This document shows, piece by piece, positions 12,475 through 25,652 of a stretch of DNA of 64,000 nucleotides (position 1 is its first letter; every line of letters begins with the position of its first letter). The stretch lies in contig NC_041783.1 in the NCBI RefSeq assembly GCF_900090045.1, positions 1,932,001 to 1,996,000 of the forward strand, read 5' to 3'. The notes under the pieces are model-generated. The model saw only the letters and a list, made by a program, of their open reading frames with translations, made no database searches and was not told where the DNA came from. The translations under genes and the position numbers were made by a program. The stretch is from Plasmodium malariae. Taxonomy: Eukaryota; Apicomplexa; Aconoidasida; Haemosporida; Plasmodiidae.

Positions 12475-15400
12475 TCTTTAATAACATATGATCTAGTTAC
12501 TTTCTCAACGGAGAAAAGTAAGTATCGCATATATATATATATATATATCAATCTTATCGTTAGTGTGAGTGTGGGTTTGCGTGTATATTAAGCTCTCATA
12601 CGTGCACAAGTACGTATGCAGGCATGTACATACATAAGCCCGTGCATAAACAGGTACATGTACGTGTACATATATATATGTATTATATTTATATATATGT
12701 ATTATATGTATACACATGTATTGTATTTATATATATGTATTATATGTATATACATGTATTGTATTTATATATATGTATTATATTTATATATATGTATTAT
12801 ATATATATAAATGTATTGTATTTATATATATGTATTATATTTATATATATGTATTATATGTATATACGTGTATTGTATTTATATATATGTACTGTATATA
12901 TATATATTATAATTTTACATGTATATAAATGTGCGCCATTCTGTATGCGTAGGTATATGCGTTCAAATATCTGTGTATATCATGTATCCCATAAACATAA
13001 AGCGCTCACATATATACATATATATATATTTATATGTACCTATATACATGCAAGTACCTGTACACACACATTAATTTTCTTTCATATATGTAAAGGATGA
13101 ATAATTTTCTGATTCATTTTAAAATTAATAAATGTATTATGCATATATGTATGTACATATTACGTATATATTTATTCGTGTATATATATGTGCACATATA
13201 CATAACTATTACGCAAAAGCACTTTTTAATAACACACGTTTCTCATAAAAATTAGATTAAAATGTGTAACAAGTGATATGAAGCATAATTCTGGATTCTG
13301 TGAACTTATTTTGTATTGTTTTGGTTTGGTTTTTTTTGTTTTATTTTGTTTGATTTTGTTTTGTTTTGTTTTGATTCGTTTTATTTTGCTTTTCTTTTTT
13401 TTTACTTTATTTTGTTTTAATTTTTTTTTTTTTTAAAAAAAAAAAAATGCTTCTTGTATAGTAAGATATATTCAAATAAATGCAAATTTAAAAAAACAAG
13501 TAGGAGGAATACACTAGCAATATTAACAAATATTATTATAGATGAAGCTCATCTACGGCATGAACATAATTCTTTTCTTTTTTTAATCCGTTTTAAAACC
13601 GTTTAAATTGCTATTTATGTATTTCTACGTATATCATAAAACACATATAATGGAAATATTTTTCTTTAAAACATTTGTAATAAAATATGAGGAAAAAAAA
13701 AAAAAAAAAAAAAAAATGGTAAATGCACACAACTTTATATACACAATAATGGACTTTTTTTCTCTTATTTTAATATTTAAGAAGAGATATATATCATTTA
13801 AAAAAAAAAAAAAAAAACATAATCAGATGTATATAATATTATATGCTCATATAAAAATAACTTGTGCATTTTTTTTAAAGCTTATTTAAAAATAACTGTA
13901 CAAACATGTATAGGGTGGTAAGAAATATAACTCTTTCATAAATGTTTTTTTTTCTAAGTTTTGATAAATTCTCTTGATAACAAAAAATTAATTCAAATGA
14001 TATTACAAATTGTTAACATGTGTGCAGGCTTGTTTAATGTTTACATTTATGTGCACATGTATGTATGTATGTATATACAATATATATATATATATATATA
14101 CATACACATATATGCATGTGCATAAATATTTATTCATATACGTTCATTTCTACATCTAAAGTGTAACCATTTATTAAACCATATGTGTACATATGTGCAA
14201 TACAATTAAAGCTTTTAATAAGCACTATTGTATTTTTTTATTTGTATAATATTAAAATGTATTTACACACGAAAATTCATTTTAAAAGGCGGATAAGGTC
14301 AAAAAAAATAAAATAAAGAAAAATTAAAAAAAGTTTTTTTTTTAATATTTTCTTCTATATAAACATTCTTAAAAATATGCTCAATGAAAATAATCATCTG
14401 TATTAAGCATTATAAAATCATACAAAAAACTTAAATTTAAAATTATACAATTAAAAAATAAAATCTGTTACATTTTTTTTTTTTTTCAACATAAATATGA
14501 CAACTACTGTGCTTTAATAAAAAATCTGTCGAATGTGTATACATATATTTTACACATATACATATATATTAACATATAAACATAATTCACGCATACAGTG
14601 CATATATAAGTTCATTCATACAATATATTTTTACATATACATATATATAATTTCATATAAACATAAAATATATATATGCATATATATATAGCATATTCAC
14701 ACATAGGCTTACTTAAAAATTCAGATAAACAAATAATATGTTTATATATTCAAATGTATACATATACATTTATAATGTATAGCATATTAACACATACACA
14801 CGCTCACACACAAAATATATTCGTATATACACACAATAATTAAAAATTTTAAGCGCTGAAATTAAAATTTATATAGCATCATAGTATGTACATATGTAAA
14901 AAGGCCTTTAACATGACACAGCCCTTTAAAGGGGAAAATTCTTAAAATGACGTGCGATAAAAAATATTAAACATCATCTTCCTATTTAATAATCATAGAT
15001 ATACATATATTATACATATAGTATACATATAGTATACATATATATATATATATATATGTATGTATATATATAATAAAAAAAAAAAAAAAAAGGGATACGA
15101 AAAAGGGCTAGGAATAGGAGAAAGAAAGTAGAAGGAAGCAGAAAAAAACTGAATTAATGAAAATGACACATGTTCATTATTATTATAGCTTAATCAATAT
15201 AATAAAAAATGAAAAAAAAAAAAAAAGTATATTAAGAAAGCGCTGTTTCATTAAGGTATGTATATGGTTATGTGTACATATGTATATGTATTTTTATGTA
15301 TATGTATTTTTATGTATATGTATTTATATTTATATGCATTCATATGCATATGTATTAATATGTGTGTATATACAAATATATATAAACAAAAAATACTGAA

Positions 15401-15842
15401 TATGACAATATAGAAAGGGTAAAATTTTATATTGCATCTTACATTTAAAATGTAAATATTTAAAAAAATTGTTTTGCTCCAATAAAAATATATTTAAAAA
15501 TAATCTGGTTTATACACCTATATATATATAAATATACATACATATATATAATTCATAAAAAATGTGCATACACAAATTATTTAAAGTACATTTCCCCTAC
15601 AACTTTTTATTTATATATTATTACGCAACAATAAATTAAAAAAAGAATTAAACCAAATAGGCAAGCAGATTACAACGGTTAAACTCTTTTTAGCAGTTGT
15701 AAAAAAAAAAAAATTAAAAAAAATTAAACAAAAGCACGTACAATATTCGAAAATGTTTCTACTTAACTCTTCGGCTTTTAAAAGTGTAACTTATTTGAGT
15801 AATACACATATACAAAGTATACATATATATACATATATATAC

Positions 15843-15879
<37 letters not shown>

Positions 15880-17030
15880 AAATTTCTTGAATATGTATTA
15901 TATACATGTGTTCATATATACATTTTTAAATATATATTTCTTTATATGTACAAGCATTTGTGTATATATGTATGAATATTCTAAAAATTTAAAATAAAAG
16001 GCAACATCTAATCATAAGGTTACTTGTCTTAAAATTTAAAGATCCACAGATTAATTTATACTTTAATACATATATAAATAAATATACATATATATATTTA
16101 TACATAAAATATATACATAACTACGTATAAATATACATTTATATACATAAATTTATATATATGTGAACATGAAAATGTATATAAAAAGATAATAATATAC
16201 GTGAAAAATGGCTAATTCGTTGAAATGTCATTATATATATAAAAAAGTACAAAGTATAAATAATAATCTTTTTTTTAAGCGAAATACATTCACTTTATTA
16301 TGTAAATGCTTCTTAAACTGCCATATTTGAAAAAAAGGATTTCCTATCAGGTATTATTCATATTATATGTAAATAAAAAATATTTATATAATATATATAT
16401 ATGTATATAATATATATATATATTACATACATAAAATGTATTAGTAACTATTTCTGTACTCAACTAAAAGGAAAATTTTTTTTTTAAAATTTAAAAAAAA
16501 GGGAAAAAAAATAAAATCTTTGTTATACAAAGTGGCATTCTGTTAAAAATTAAAATTCCTTTTTTTATATAAAATAGTGTGATTTAAAATTGAATAAACA
16601 TCTAATAAAACGTATAACATGTATATATATATATACAAATAAGTGCCATTTAAATATAATTAAAATAAAAAAAAAAAAATTTTCTATATATTTTAGTACT
16701 GTATAATTTTTTTTTTCTTAAAATCTTCGGCTCATTGCTTTTCAGTGGATTTTTTAACCAATTTCTTTTTTTTGCATGTTTGTATAAAAAAGTAGTAATA
16801 ATAGCATGGTTTTTTTTAAAAAAAAAAAAAAAAATTACAGATATTAAGCCCTCATAATTTAATATATGTTATATCAAAGTTACATAGAAATGTACGTATA
16901 TAATTTGAGTAAATATATACATATACATTTCGATATACATATATCAAAATAAGATATGAGTATAATATATATGAAAAATTATGTATATACATATATAATA
17001 TATATATATATATATAATATATATACGTAT

Positions 17031-17063
<33 letters not shown>

Positions 17064-17692
17064 GTATATATATGTATATATATGTATATATATATGTATA
17101 TATATGTATATATGTATATATATGTATATGTATATATACTTATATCAAATTACAAAATTGCAATAATAGTACATATAAAAGTTGAATAGCAGTGCATATA
17201 TTTCTATATATATATCAAATAATGTATATTATTGAACAGCATAAAATAAACATTATTATATACGTTATGGAAACGCTATTACAAGTTAGAAAAAATATTT
17301 AAAAAAATATAAGCAAAAAGTAATTGCTACTTTTGGGAAAAACAAAGTATATATATATATATATATGTTTAATTACATATACATATATGAAAACTAATAT
17401 TATATAATATATTTTAAGGTTAAAAAAAAAAAAACAAGTAAACATAACATGTGTAAATGCCCAAATTTTTATGAAATGATTGAAGTTCATGTAGAAAAAT
17501 AAGAATTATTTTTTATGAAGGATGAGTATATGTACATTCTTACCATCAAAAATATAAATAAAATTTATGCCATATGTAAATGTACCTTATGTATTATATA
17601 TACCGTATATAAATATATTACGTAAAATTACATTACTCCTTGGAAATTTATTACATACAAATACATTTCTTCTTTATTTGGTTGTTTATTTA

Positions 17693-17723
<31 letters not shown>

Positions 17724-17759
17724 ACCACATATTTATAAAGAGCCAAGAACATAAATAAA
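12475..17759. other. 5.3-kb divergent AT-rich spacer; bidirectional promoter region, possible centromere
   Basis: The genes on both sides point away from it. Sampled 60-base lines between 14.4 and 17.4 kb have only about 10-20% G+C, lower than the other spacers. It is dominated by (TA)n, TATGTA/TACATA words and A or T tracts (for example near 13430-13447, 13692-13716, 16818-16834). A 19-bp minisatellite sits at 12678-12925. Short open frames here are repeat products. I saw no exon with matching splice signals. The size is large for a simple divergent promoter, which is why a centromere role is raised in the findings. Confidence 0.55.
12678..12925. repeat. 19-bp AT-rich minisatellite
   Basis: About thirteen copies of a unit like ATGTATTATATTTATATAT, with alternating variants containing TATACACATGTATTG. 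Because the period is not a multiple of three, all three forward frames give similar Tyr/Ile/Cys-rich open frames (to about 13100), which I do not regard as genes. It lies just upstream of the chromodomain gene. Confidence 0.85.
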
Positions 17760-20345
17760 ATGAAATATGAGAAAAAATTTTGGAATAATGATAAGGGGAA
17801 AAAAAAAAGAAATGAAAAAAATTTGAAAGATGACAATTATAACAGAGGTCATAATAAAAGGTATAATAACTATGAGGGGGTGGGATACAACAAATCTTAC
17901 AATCACTTATTGCACAATAACGGGATGCTTAAAAATATGGCACACAGTGAAAGGACAAACACAGACATGTTACACAATGATTTGTTACACGATGATACAT
18001 TACAAAACGACTTGTTACACAATAACAGGTCTAAAAATAATAAGCCCCACCATAGTAAATACAACTCAGAAAAATCGAGTTACACACCTTTCCCCCAGAA
18101 TTTGAAAAAATACAATAATTATGAAATCAAAAACAAAATGTTAGATAAACGAAATAATAAAAATAATAATGAACATATGTTAGCTTCATCATCTTATAGA
18201 AAAGGAGCGATGAATCAAAAAATGCATATTTCTAATAATATGAAAAGTAACCATTCGAGGTATCAAAAAACATACCCAAGGGTATCAACCCATAGGACAT
18301 CAAAATTTAGTGTACGTGGGGATAATTATAACTTGAACAATTTTGACGGCAATAAAAATATTGAAAGCTGTGATATTTCGGATGATTATATTAACCAGGA
18401 CAATTATAATGTTGAAGCTAATTACCGGTATAGCGATAATAACGATAAGAATTATGGCAGTAATTATGGCGGTAACTATAGCAGTAACTGTAACGATAAT
18501 AGTAATGATAGTAGTAATGGTAATAGTAGTAATAAGTATAGTAGAACTTTCAGAAATGAGGACATACATATCGAACTGAGTAATATGCATAGAGACCTGC
18601 ACAACATGTTATTTTCCGCTTCAAAAGTAAGTGAAGAGAATAGTTTGGATGCAAATAATTGGGAGAGGAATAATTCGGAGGGAGCTAATTTTGAGGAAAC
18701 TAATCCTAATAGTAATAGTAACTCAAATGATGATTTCAAAACAAGTTTTAGCAATTTTTTTAACTCATATCAAATGAATGTGAAAAATAGTAGGAACAGT
18801 AAGCATAATGATAATAACAAAATTGAGTCTTCGAAAAATAAAGAGAGTAATGACAGCGTGTTAAGTAAACTTTTAGTCCTGAGGAATATTCCGTTCAACA
18901 GTGTGAACACAGACAACTCGAATGACAACAGCAATAATGAGATTGCTGATAAAAGGAGTAATAACATTAGTGGTAATGATATTGACAGCGCTAGTGGCAA
19001 TGTTAGGGGCCTCGTTGGAGGTAATAGTAATGGTGAGCATAAAGTTAGTTCAAACAGCAAAACGGCCATGATAATTAACGATTTAAAAAAATGCCTTAAT
19101 AGCAATGGTGAATCGAATATGTATACACTGAATGATAATATGCTACAGTCTTTATCCTTTGACAACAATAGGGTAGGTTATGATAAGGACAGTGTAAATA
19201 ATTATTATTTGGATAATGACCATTTTGATGCAAATAAATCAACTGGTGGGATTAAATCAGTTGATGAAAGTATTAGTAGTCGTAATAATAGTTTTTTATC
19301 CCAACATATGTATGCGAATATTAAGGAAGACTGCATGGAAGGAGGTAATGAAGAAATAGAGCATAAAACTAATAGATATAAATACATGAACAATGATTAC
19401 AAATTCGTGCAAGAATCTCCCATATCAAATAATAGTGCGAATGGTGGAAATGGAGATAGTAGCGAAAGTAATAGCAGTAGCAGCATTTGCGGTGTAATGG
19501 AAGCAAATGCTTATAGAATGAAAGAGGAAAAGATAACTTTTAATAATAATAATTTATTCCCTAGGACGCAGATTGAAGAATCATTGAAAGTTTTAAATAC
19601 ATTACAAGTAGACATTGAAAGAGTGTGTTGTTATATTAAACATTTCATAGACCCCCCTGAGCAAGTGTTTGAAGTTATGGTGAATTCTTTTGTTAATAGG
19701 TCAGTGTTGATAAATTCCAAAATTGCCATTTTTTATGTATATAATCACTTGATACAAGAATTAAGAAATAATTACAAAAACGATTTTATTAGATATAATA
19801 CCATAGCTGAAAAGGGATTAGAAATATTTGTTATTCCTGTGCTAAGACATATCCTAAGTGAAGAAGGAAACAGTGAAATGATTAATAAAATTTATAGATG
19901 TATATCTATTTGGAATGAAAGAAATATTTATAGTAAAATTATATGTGATCAGTTAAAAGCATTACAAAAAAATCCACATAAAAAAATTGATTTATCTTTG
20001 AAACATACAGCTAGTCAAGCACATAGTTTATTATCAAATGAACTCTCAAAATTTGTTCCTGTAAATTTTATATTAAAAATGCCAAGTATTAATAATGAAC
20101 ATAAAAAAGCGTTAGAAGATAAAATTTTAAATGCCCTTTTTCTTAATTTGTCAAAAGATACACTAAAAGAATTTCCCGGTGAAGATATTGAAGAAGCATC
20201 AAAAACATCAGACAAAGTTATGAGGATATTCGGCCAAGAGTTAATTTTAATTAATTCACAAATTTTAGAATTATCATCCTTAATTAGTGACAATAATGAA
20301 CATTTGGTTAAGCTGCAAACTGCAATGGAGAGGTTATATGAGTAA
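17760..20345 (+). CDS. CID (CTD-interacting) domain protein, RPRD/Rtt103-like
   Basis: Likely nuclear factor that binds the phosphorylated C-terminal domain of RNA polymerase II and links transcription to RNA 3' processing or termination. The 861-aa product has a disordered Asn/Ser/His-rich region to about residue 600, with a short repeat of HNDLLHDDTLQNDLLHN type near residues 70-95. A CID fold covers about 605-745: helices ending in the hallmark stretch KIYRCISIWNERNIYSKII, which matches the conserved [VL]-x-x-[IL]-W-x-E-R-x-[VI]-[YF] signature, preceded by KIAIFYVYNHLIQ, equivalent to the L-x-Y-L-x-N-[DE]-[VI]-[IV]-Q helix. The final 115 residues are helical and end in a likely coiled coil, as in RPRD1/CREPT-type proteins. 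No RNA-binding domain is seen, so Pcf11, Nrd1 or SCAF orthology is less likely. Single exon; ATG at 17760 follows a T23 tract. Confidence 0.82.
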   Translation: MKYEKKFWNNDKGKKKRNEKNLKDDNYNRGHNKRYNNYEGVGYNKSYNHLLHNNGMLKNMAHSERTNTDMLHNDLLHDDTLQNDLLHNNRSKNNKPHHSKYNSEKSSYTPFPQNLKKYNNYEIKNKMLDKRNNKNNNEHMLASSSYRKGAMNQKMHISNNMKSNHSRYQKTYPRVSTHRTSKFSVRGDNYNLNNFDGNKNIESCDISDDYINQDNYNVEANYRYSDNNDKNYGSNYGGNYSSNCNDNSNDSSNGNSSNKYSRTFRNEDIHIELSNMHRDLHNMLFSASKVSEENSLDANNWERNNSEGANFEETNPNSNSNSNDDFKTSFSNFFNSYQMNVKNSRNSKHNDNNKIESSKNKESNDSVLSKLLVLRNIPFNSVNTDNSNDNSNNEIADKRSNNISGNDIDSASGNVRGLVGGNSNGEHKVSSNSKTAMIINDLKKCLNSNGESNMYTLNDNMLQSLSFDNNRVGYDKDSVNNYYLDNDHFDANKSTGGIKSVDESISSRNNSFLSQHMYANIKEDCMEGGNEEIEHKTNRYKYMNNDYKFVQESPISNNSANGGNGDSSESNSSSSICGVMEANAYRMKEEKITFNNNNLFPRTQIEESLKVLNTLQVDIERVCCYIKHFIDPPEQVFEVMVNSFVNRSVLINSKIAIFYVYNHLIQELRNNYKNDFIRYNTIAEKGLEIFVIPVLRHILSEEGNSEMINKIYRCISIWNERNIYSKIICDQLKALQKNPHKKIDLSLKHTASQAHSLLSNELSKFVPVNFILKMPSINNEHKKALEDKILNALFLNLSKDTLKEFPGEDIEEASKTSDKVMRIFGQELILINSQILELSSLISDNNEHLVKLQTAMERLYE

Positions 20346-21028
20346 AGGGGAGGAAGCAGGATTTTTTTTTTTTTTCCCCAAAACGTTTCCCTCTTAAATA
20401 ATTTAGCGTTTTGAATTAGGAGTGTATTATGTATATATATATGTCTAAACATTCGCGCTTTCATATTTTTAAAACTTTGCTTCTTACTCATTCCTTTTAT
20501 GGAACTCTATTGAACATATAACATTTTTATTTGTTTTTAAATTAGTGATATATTTGCACATTTATGCACTTATCTAAATGCTCACTTGAGCATTCGTTGT
20601 TTTTGTTTTCATATTTTGCATCATCATTTGCATCAACTATTTTCCATGTATGCCCCATATCTAATTTTTTTAAGTTTTCTTTTTATAAAAATTTTAGCAA
20701 GTTTTAAAAGTTAATGAATTTTTTTTTTTTCTTGTAATTATATCCCGAGTCATATTAAGCATAAGGGAATTCCTAAATAATTAAACAAAAAAAAAAAAAA
20801 AAAAAAAAAAAAATCGTCCAAAAAGGTATAAACAAAAAAGCAGCACATAAGAACGAGTATAAAACGAATAAAAAAGTGTAAATTAAAAAACGCATATAAA
20901 TTGCGAATAAAAAAGTCGCATATAAAAGTGCAAATTGAAAAGCCACATAATAAATGAGTGAATGAAAAGGTAATTTTTTTTTTTTTTTTTTTGCTCAAAT
21001 TTTAGAATTTCTTTTTTAAGGCATTTAG
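20346..21028. other. Convergent 3' spacer
   Basis: The CID gene and the helical-repeat/PH gene end toward each other here. The stretch is made of poly-T and poly-A tracts (for example 20782-20813) plus AT-rich unique sequence and is the expected place for both 3' UTRs. The frame following the exon at 21029-21053 continues into a lysine-rich run but has no supporting signals. Confidence 0.6.
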
Positions 21029-24000
21029 CTAGCTCCATTTCCTTCGCCATTCCCTATAAAAAGAAAATAAAATAAAAATGAAAATAAGAATAATAAGGAA
21101 ATATGGACATACACAGGTATGGACAAACGAAACGTTTTTAGGGAAACACGTAAAAGAGCTAAGAACGCTCATATATCGCTCAAGGTTATCATATTTTTGC
21201 GTACGATGATGCCATTTGAATATTCAAGGAGAGGGCTAGTGATCTTTTCCATAGTTCCCTTGTGTAATCATCAAACAAAATCATTTTAATTTTTTTTTCT
21301 TTTGTCTTGCTTTGTTTAACTTTATATTTTAGTGTAATTATACTTTCATAATTGTTAACAAATTTGACTTTGTTTAAATCTTCGTTATTGTATTTGTGTA
21401 GAATTTTTAAGAAGCATTTATTTGCTGATAGGTATCTTTGGTTGTGCCTATGTTTCATTTCATTTTGTCCATTTCGATTAATTTGACCAGTTTGTCGAAC
21501 ATGACTACCTTTATCACTATCTCGTAGGCTTCCTTCCTCCGTCTCTATAGTTGTAGTTATATTTTCCGATAAAACAACCTGTTCATTTGTGTATTCTGTA
21601 TTATTGGATGAGTATATATTTTTTATAGTATTTCTAACTGCACATTTTCTGGCAAATGAAATGTTTTCATTATTGGTTATATTAACAGTTATTCCTAGAA
21701 TGTTATTTAAATATATTTTATCATTTGTAAATAATTTTTTTTTAATCTTTTCTCCCCCTTCACTATCTACACTAGATTCAACATAAAGATGTATATCCTC
21801 TTTTTCTTCATCGATAAATGGACTTAAAAAGATCCACTGCTTAAAATTTAATTTAAATATATATATATGATTTTTTGATAAAACAAAAAATACTAATTTC
21901 CTTTTATTCTTATTATTGTCAGCATTTCTTCTAAACACATTAAATTCTTCATTATTCGACTGTGTGCTACTCGACAACTGGTCCTTTTCATCATTTGTGG
22001 CGCTGTGAGTGTCACTGTAATAATAATTTTCCTCTTGTGATAAGAGGTCAGACTCGTATGATTGTTCATAGGTATTCATATTATTTACGTCTTCTCTTTT
22101 TTCTCCTTTTATTTTATTTTTTTTTTTATAAAAATCACTTTGTTTTACTTCTTGATATGCAAAGGATGTTATAATAATATTCTGAACGTTCATATAATTT
22201 TTTAAGTTGTTCATAATTATCCTGTCCTGTAATAAATCCACTTTCGTTTCATAATCTGCTCCAGATAAATATTGAGCACAAGATACAATTTCATCGCGAA
22301 AATATTTATTTAGACCAATAAATATATCATAAGCTTCATAACTTACACTTTTTTCAAAATTTATATATCCAAAAACGAAGAAATTGTCATTTATCTTACT
22401 CATACATATTCTTGTTATATCAACATACTTTTTTTCCAAATAAATAACGAGCTTGATGTCCTTGTCTTCCGTTATGTTTTCCTCAAAGTTGTCTGGAATA
22501 TAAATTAGGTAGTATTCCTCTAATCCGAGTGCTAAGAAGTACCATTCGATACCTGCATAGAGGGAACACGCGAAGGCGAATGAGAAATATGAACAAGGAA
22601 AAGTGATAAAAAAAAAAAAAAAAAAAGGGAAATAAATAGGCAAAAAAAAGTGTATACGAAATCAAGAGGATAAGGCAAAAATAAAACTGAACAATATAAA
22701 CTACCAATTTTGATGTAGCAGGTGCGTTTTAAATTTTTTGTCTTATTACTGTTTTCTCTTATGTAAATGACAGGGGATATGTGGCATATCTTAGTAGAAC
22801 ACCGCCTGTCAGCGGACAGCTGATTTTGCAGAATTATTCGAAGATATATCAATTTGTAATAAAAGAAAAGAGAATGAACGATGGACTTCCTGAATAATAC
22901 TCTATGTATATACTTCTTATAATTTATAAAGTATAATATAAAATATTTGAGCTTTTTTGAAAAACACATTAAGTAAGATATTGTAAAGAGTGTGTAAAAA
23001 AAAATGGTATGTATATAAATAAAATTTTTCTTATGATAGACATAAGAGGCATATACTGATCCGTGATGAACACTATTTATATAGATTAATAAATACAGTA
23101 ATAATAAAACATTATTTTTATAAAAAAAATGAAACAAGGAACAGTCTACACACCATTTTTGTATTTCCTTATATTGAGAAAATTGAATGTATATAATTTT
23201 TTGAGTAAAATAATAAAATAATTGACATAATTCCGCAAAAAAATACTGATCTTTATCTGATACGATATATTCACTATTTACAAGCTTTTTAATAAATTCT
23301 CTAGATAGTAATTTACAATAGTAGAAGAAAATATTGTAAAAAATTAACATATTCATTGATTCAACTGACGTATGATTTTTTTTTAATATTTCGCTATATA
23401 AACGAAAAAAATGTGCATATACATTACAATCGTAAAAACTACATTGATTTAAAATATTTATTAGCACTTTTAGAACGTTTTTTTTTAAGAGGAATTCTTT
23501 AACTTTTAAATAATTTTCATTATTTATATTATTTACAATGATGCTATAGAACACTCTTAAGCAAGAATACAATATATAAGCTTCGTTGATTTCTCCCTTA
23601 TTACTATTAACAAAAATACCTCTTTTGTTAAATAGTAGAATGTTGAATTGGCTGCTTCTCTGTTCATACATAGTTTCTTTGTTAAAACTTAGGAGCTCAG
23701 CTGAGACCCTGTCTAATACTGTTTCATTTGGATCTTCATCAGCTAAAGTGCTAGCAGATGATGATTCCTCGTTGTCCTTTGACTCTGTATCACTTATTGA
23801 GTTGATCATATTATTCCTTTTGTTATTTTGAAGATCATCATAGTTCGTTGTATGTGCTGTGTGTACTTGATTATTTTTATTTTTTTTGCCTCGGTGAATT
23901 TCGACAGAGTCTCCTGACTCAACTAACATTACTGATCCGGCTACGTCTGTTTTCTGCTTTTTCAAAGCACTTATGTCTCCTTTACCTTTGTCCTTGTAAT

Positions 24001-25620
24001 AACCATTATTCAGATTTTTGAGTGTTTTTTTCTTTTTCACAATTTTGGGTATTTCAAACATGTGTTCTAAGTCGCATCCTATTTCGTTTTCAACTACAAA
24101 GATGTCAAATGTTTGCTTAAAGTTGTTGTTATGTAATCTCAAGAACAGTTTTCTCTTTTTCTTGATAATCTCTTGCATCTGGATGAAGAGTTGCCTAGAG
24201 GGTGCATGCCTGTTTTGGTCGTCCCTTATGTCATCCTCGACGTCGTCCTCGATGTAGTTCTCGTTGTAGTTCTCGTTGTTATATTTCCTATCCTCCTCCG
24301 TATGATGCCCAGAGTAACTCTTTTTACCCCCCCTCATAGTTGCTATCTTCTCCTTGATTTGTTTTTCCTTTAATTTCAAGTTGTAAATTTTTTTTTCATA
24401 CCTCAACTTGTTATATTTCAAAACTCCTGGGAAAAAATTTTCCTCCTGTTCTTTTTTTAACCCTGCAAATATATTTTTATCAATATATATATTTAATAAA
24501 GTAAACAAATTGGTCATGTAATATTTTAGAAATATATACAATTGTTCTTTATAATCTTTACGATCATTATCATTCATAAGATAATAATACTGAACTATTT
24601 TTTTCTTATCCCAATGTTTGTCTTCAAGAGAACATAAATCGAATATGTTCATGTTGGACGACGTTTTGAATAAATAGAAATACCCACTAAATATATCAGC
24701 AATATTAATTAAAAGACGTAAACAAACCTTTTTATTTTTTGCTACGTTTTTTAGCATTAACGTTTTAAATATATTTTCAATAGTTGCACACCATGTTCTC
24801 TCTATAAATATATCATAATATATATTCATTTCACTAAATAAAATATCTTCGTTCGATAATATATCAACGAAATAATACGCTACTATATTGTTTCTCATAA
24901 AATTCCGTAATTCAATATTCCTTGAACATATGCGCAATAGTTTTACAGTTATTATATTAAGGTCTCTATCCTCTTCCTGTTCACACGCATTATTGTTGAA
25001 GCTGCCACTGATGATGCTACCATTGTTGTTATTACAGCTAATTACCTTGTTACCACTTCTACCATTATAGTAATTACTACTACTAATAATTATATTGTTA
25101 CTATTAATTGTAGTACCAGTGTTCCTTCCCTGTTCGATTGCTCTCCTTTTTGATGAAACCGTGTCATTCTTTTTACGTAATACTATTGCCCTTAAAAGGT
25201 AATGATTCACTATACGTAAAATGCTTACTATTGTTTCTTGAAATTTGTAATATGATATAATTCTTTCTATTTCTTCGTTTTTCAATACTTTTATGTATAT
25301 ATTTATGCAATAACAGTATATATCATTCCATTTCTCACTGACAATAATATTTTTTTCATGTAGAATATAAAATATTTTGTGTAACTCTATAGTTTTGTAA
25401 TCATCAAAGGGAATTAAGTAGATACATCTGAGCAAGCGAATGATGATATCCTCATTTTTCTTCTCTAAAAAGTAAGAAGGAGAAATGATGAGAGGTGTAA
25501 GTAGAGATTTGTCAAAAGGGATTGCACATACAGGTTCACATGAGCGGAAAAACATGCATATAGGCATACGATAAGCGTACACGAATATAAATATAAATAT
25601 AAATATAAATAAATAAATAA

Positions 25621-25652
<32 letters not shown>

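Noticed and set aside
12505..13100. Several Tyr/Ile/Cys-rich forward open frames
   Set aside because: All three frames read the 19-bp minisatellite and give similar peptides; typical repeat artefact.
16956..17189. Forward open frame of Tyr-Ile repeats
   Set aside because: Encoded by TATATATGTA microsatellite in the AT-rich spacer.
20995..21053. Minus-strand reading GMAKEMELAKCLKKEILKFE as a coding exon in its own phase
   Set aside because: Looks protein-like, but no upstream donor in matching phase exists; only the phase that ends after eight codons fits the neighbouring gene.
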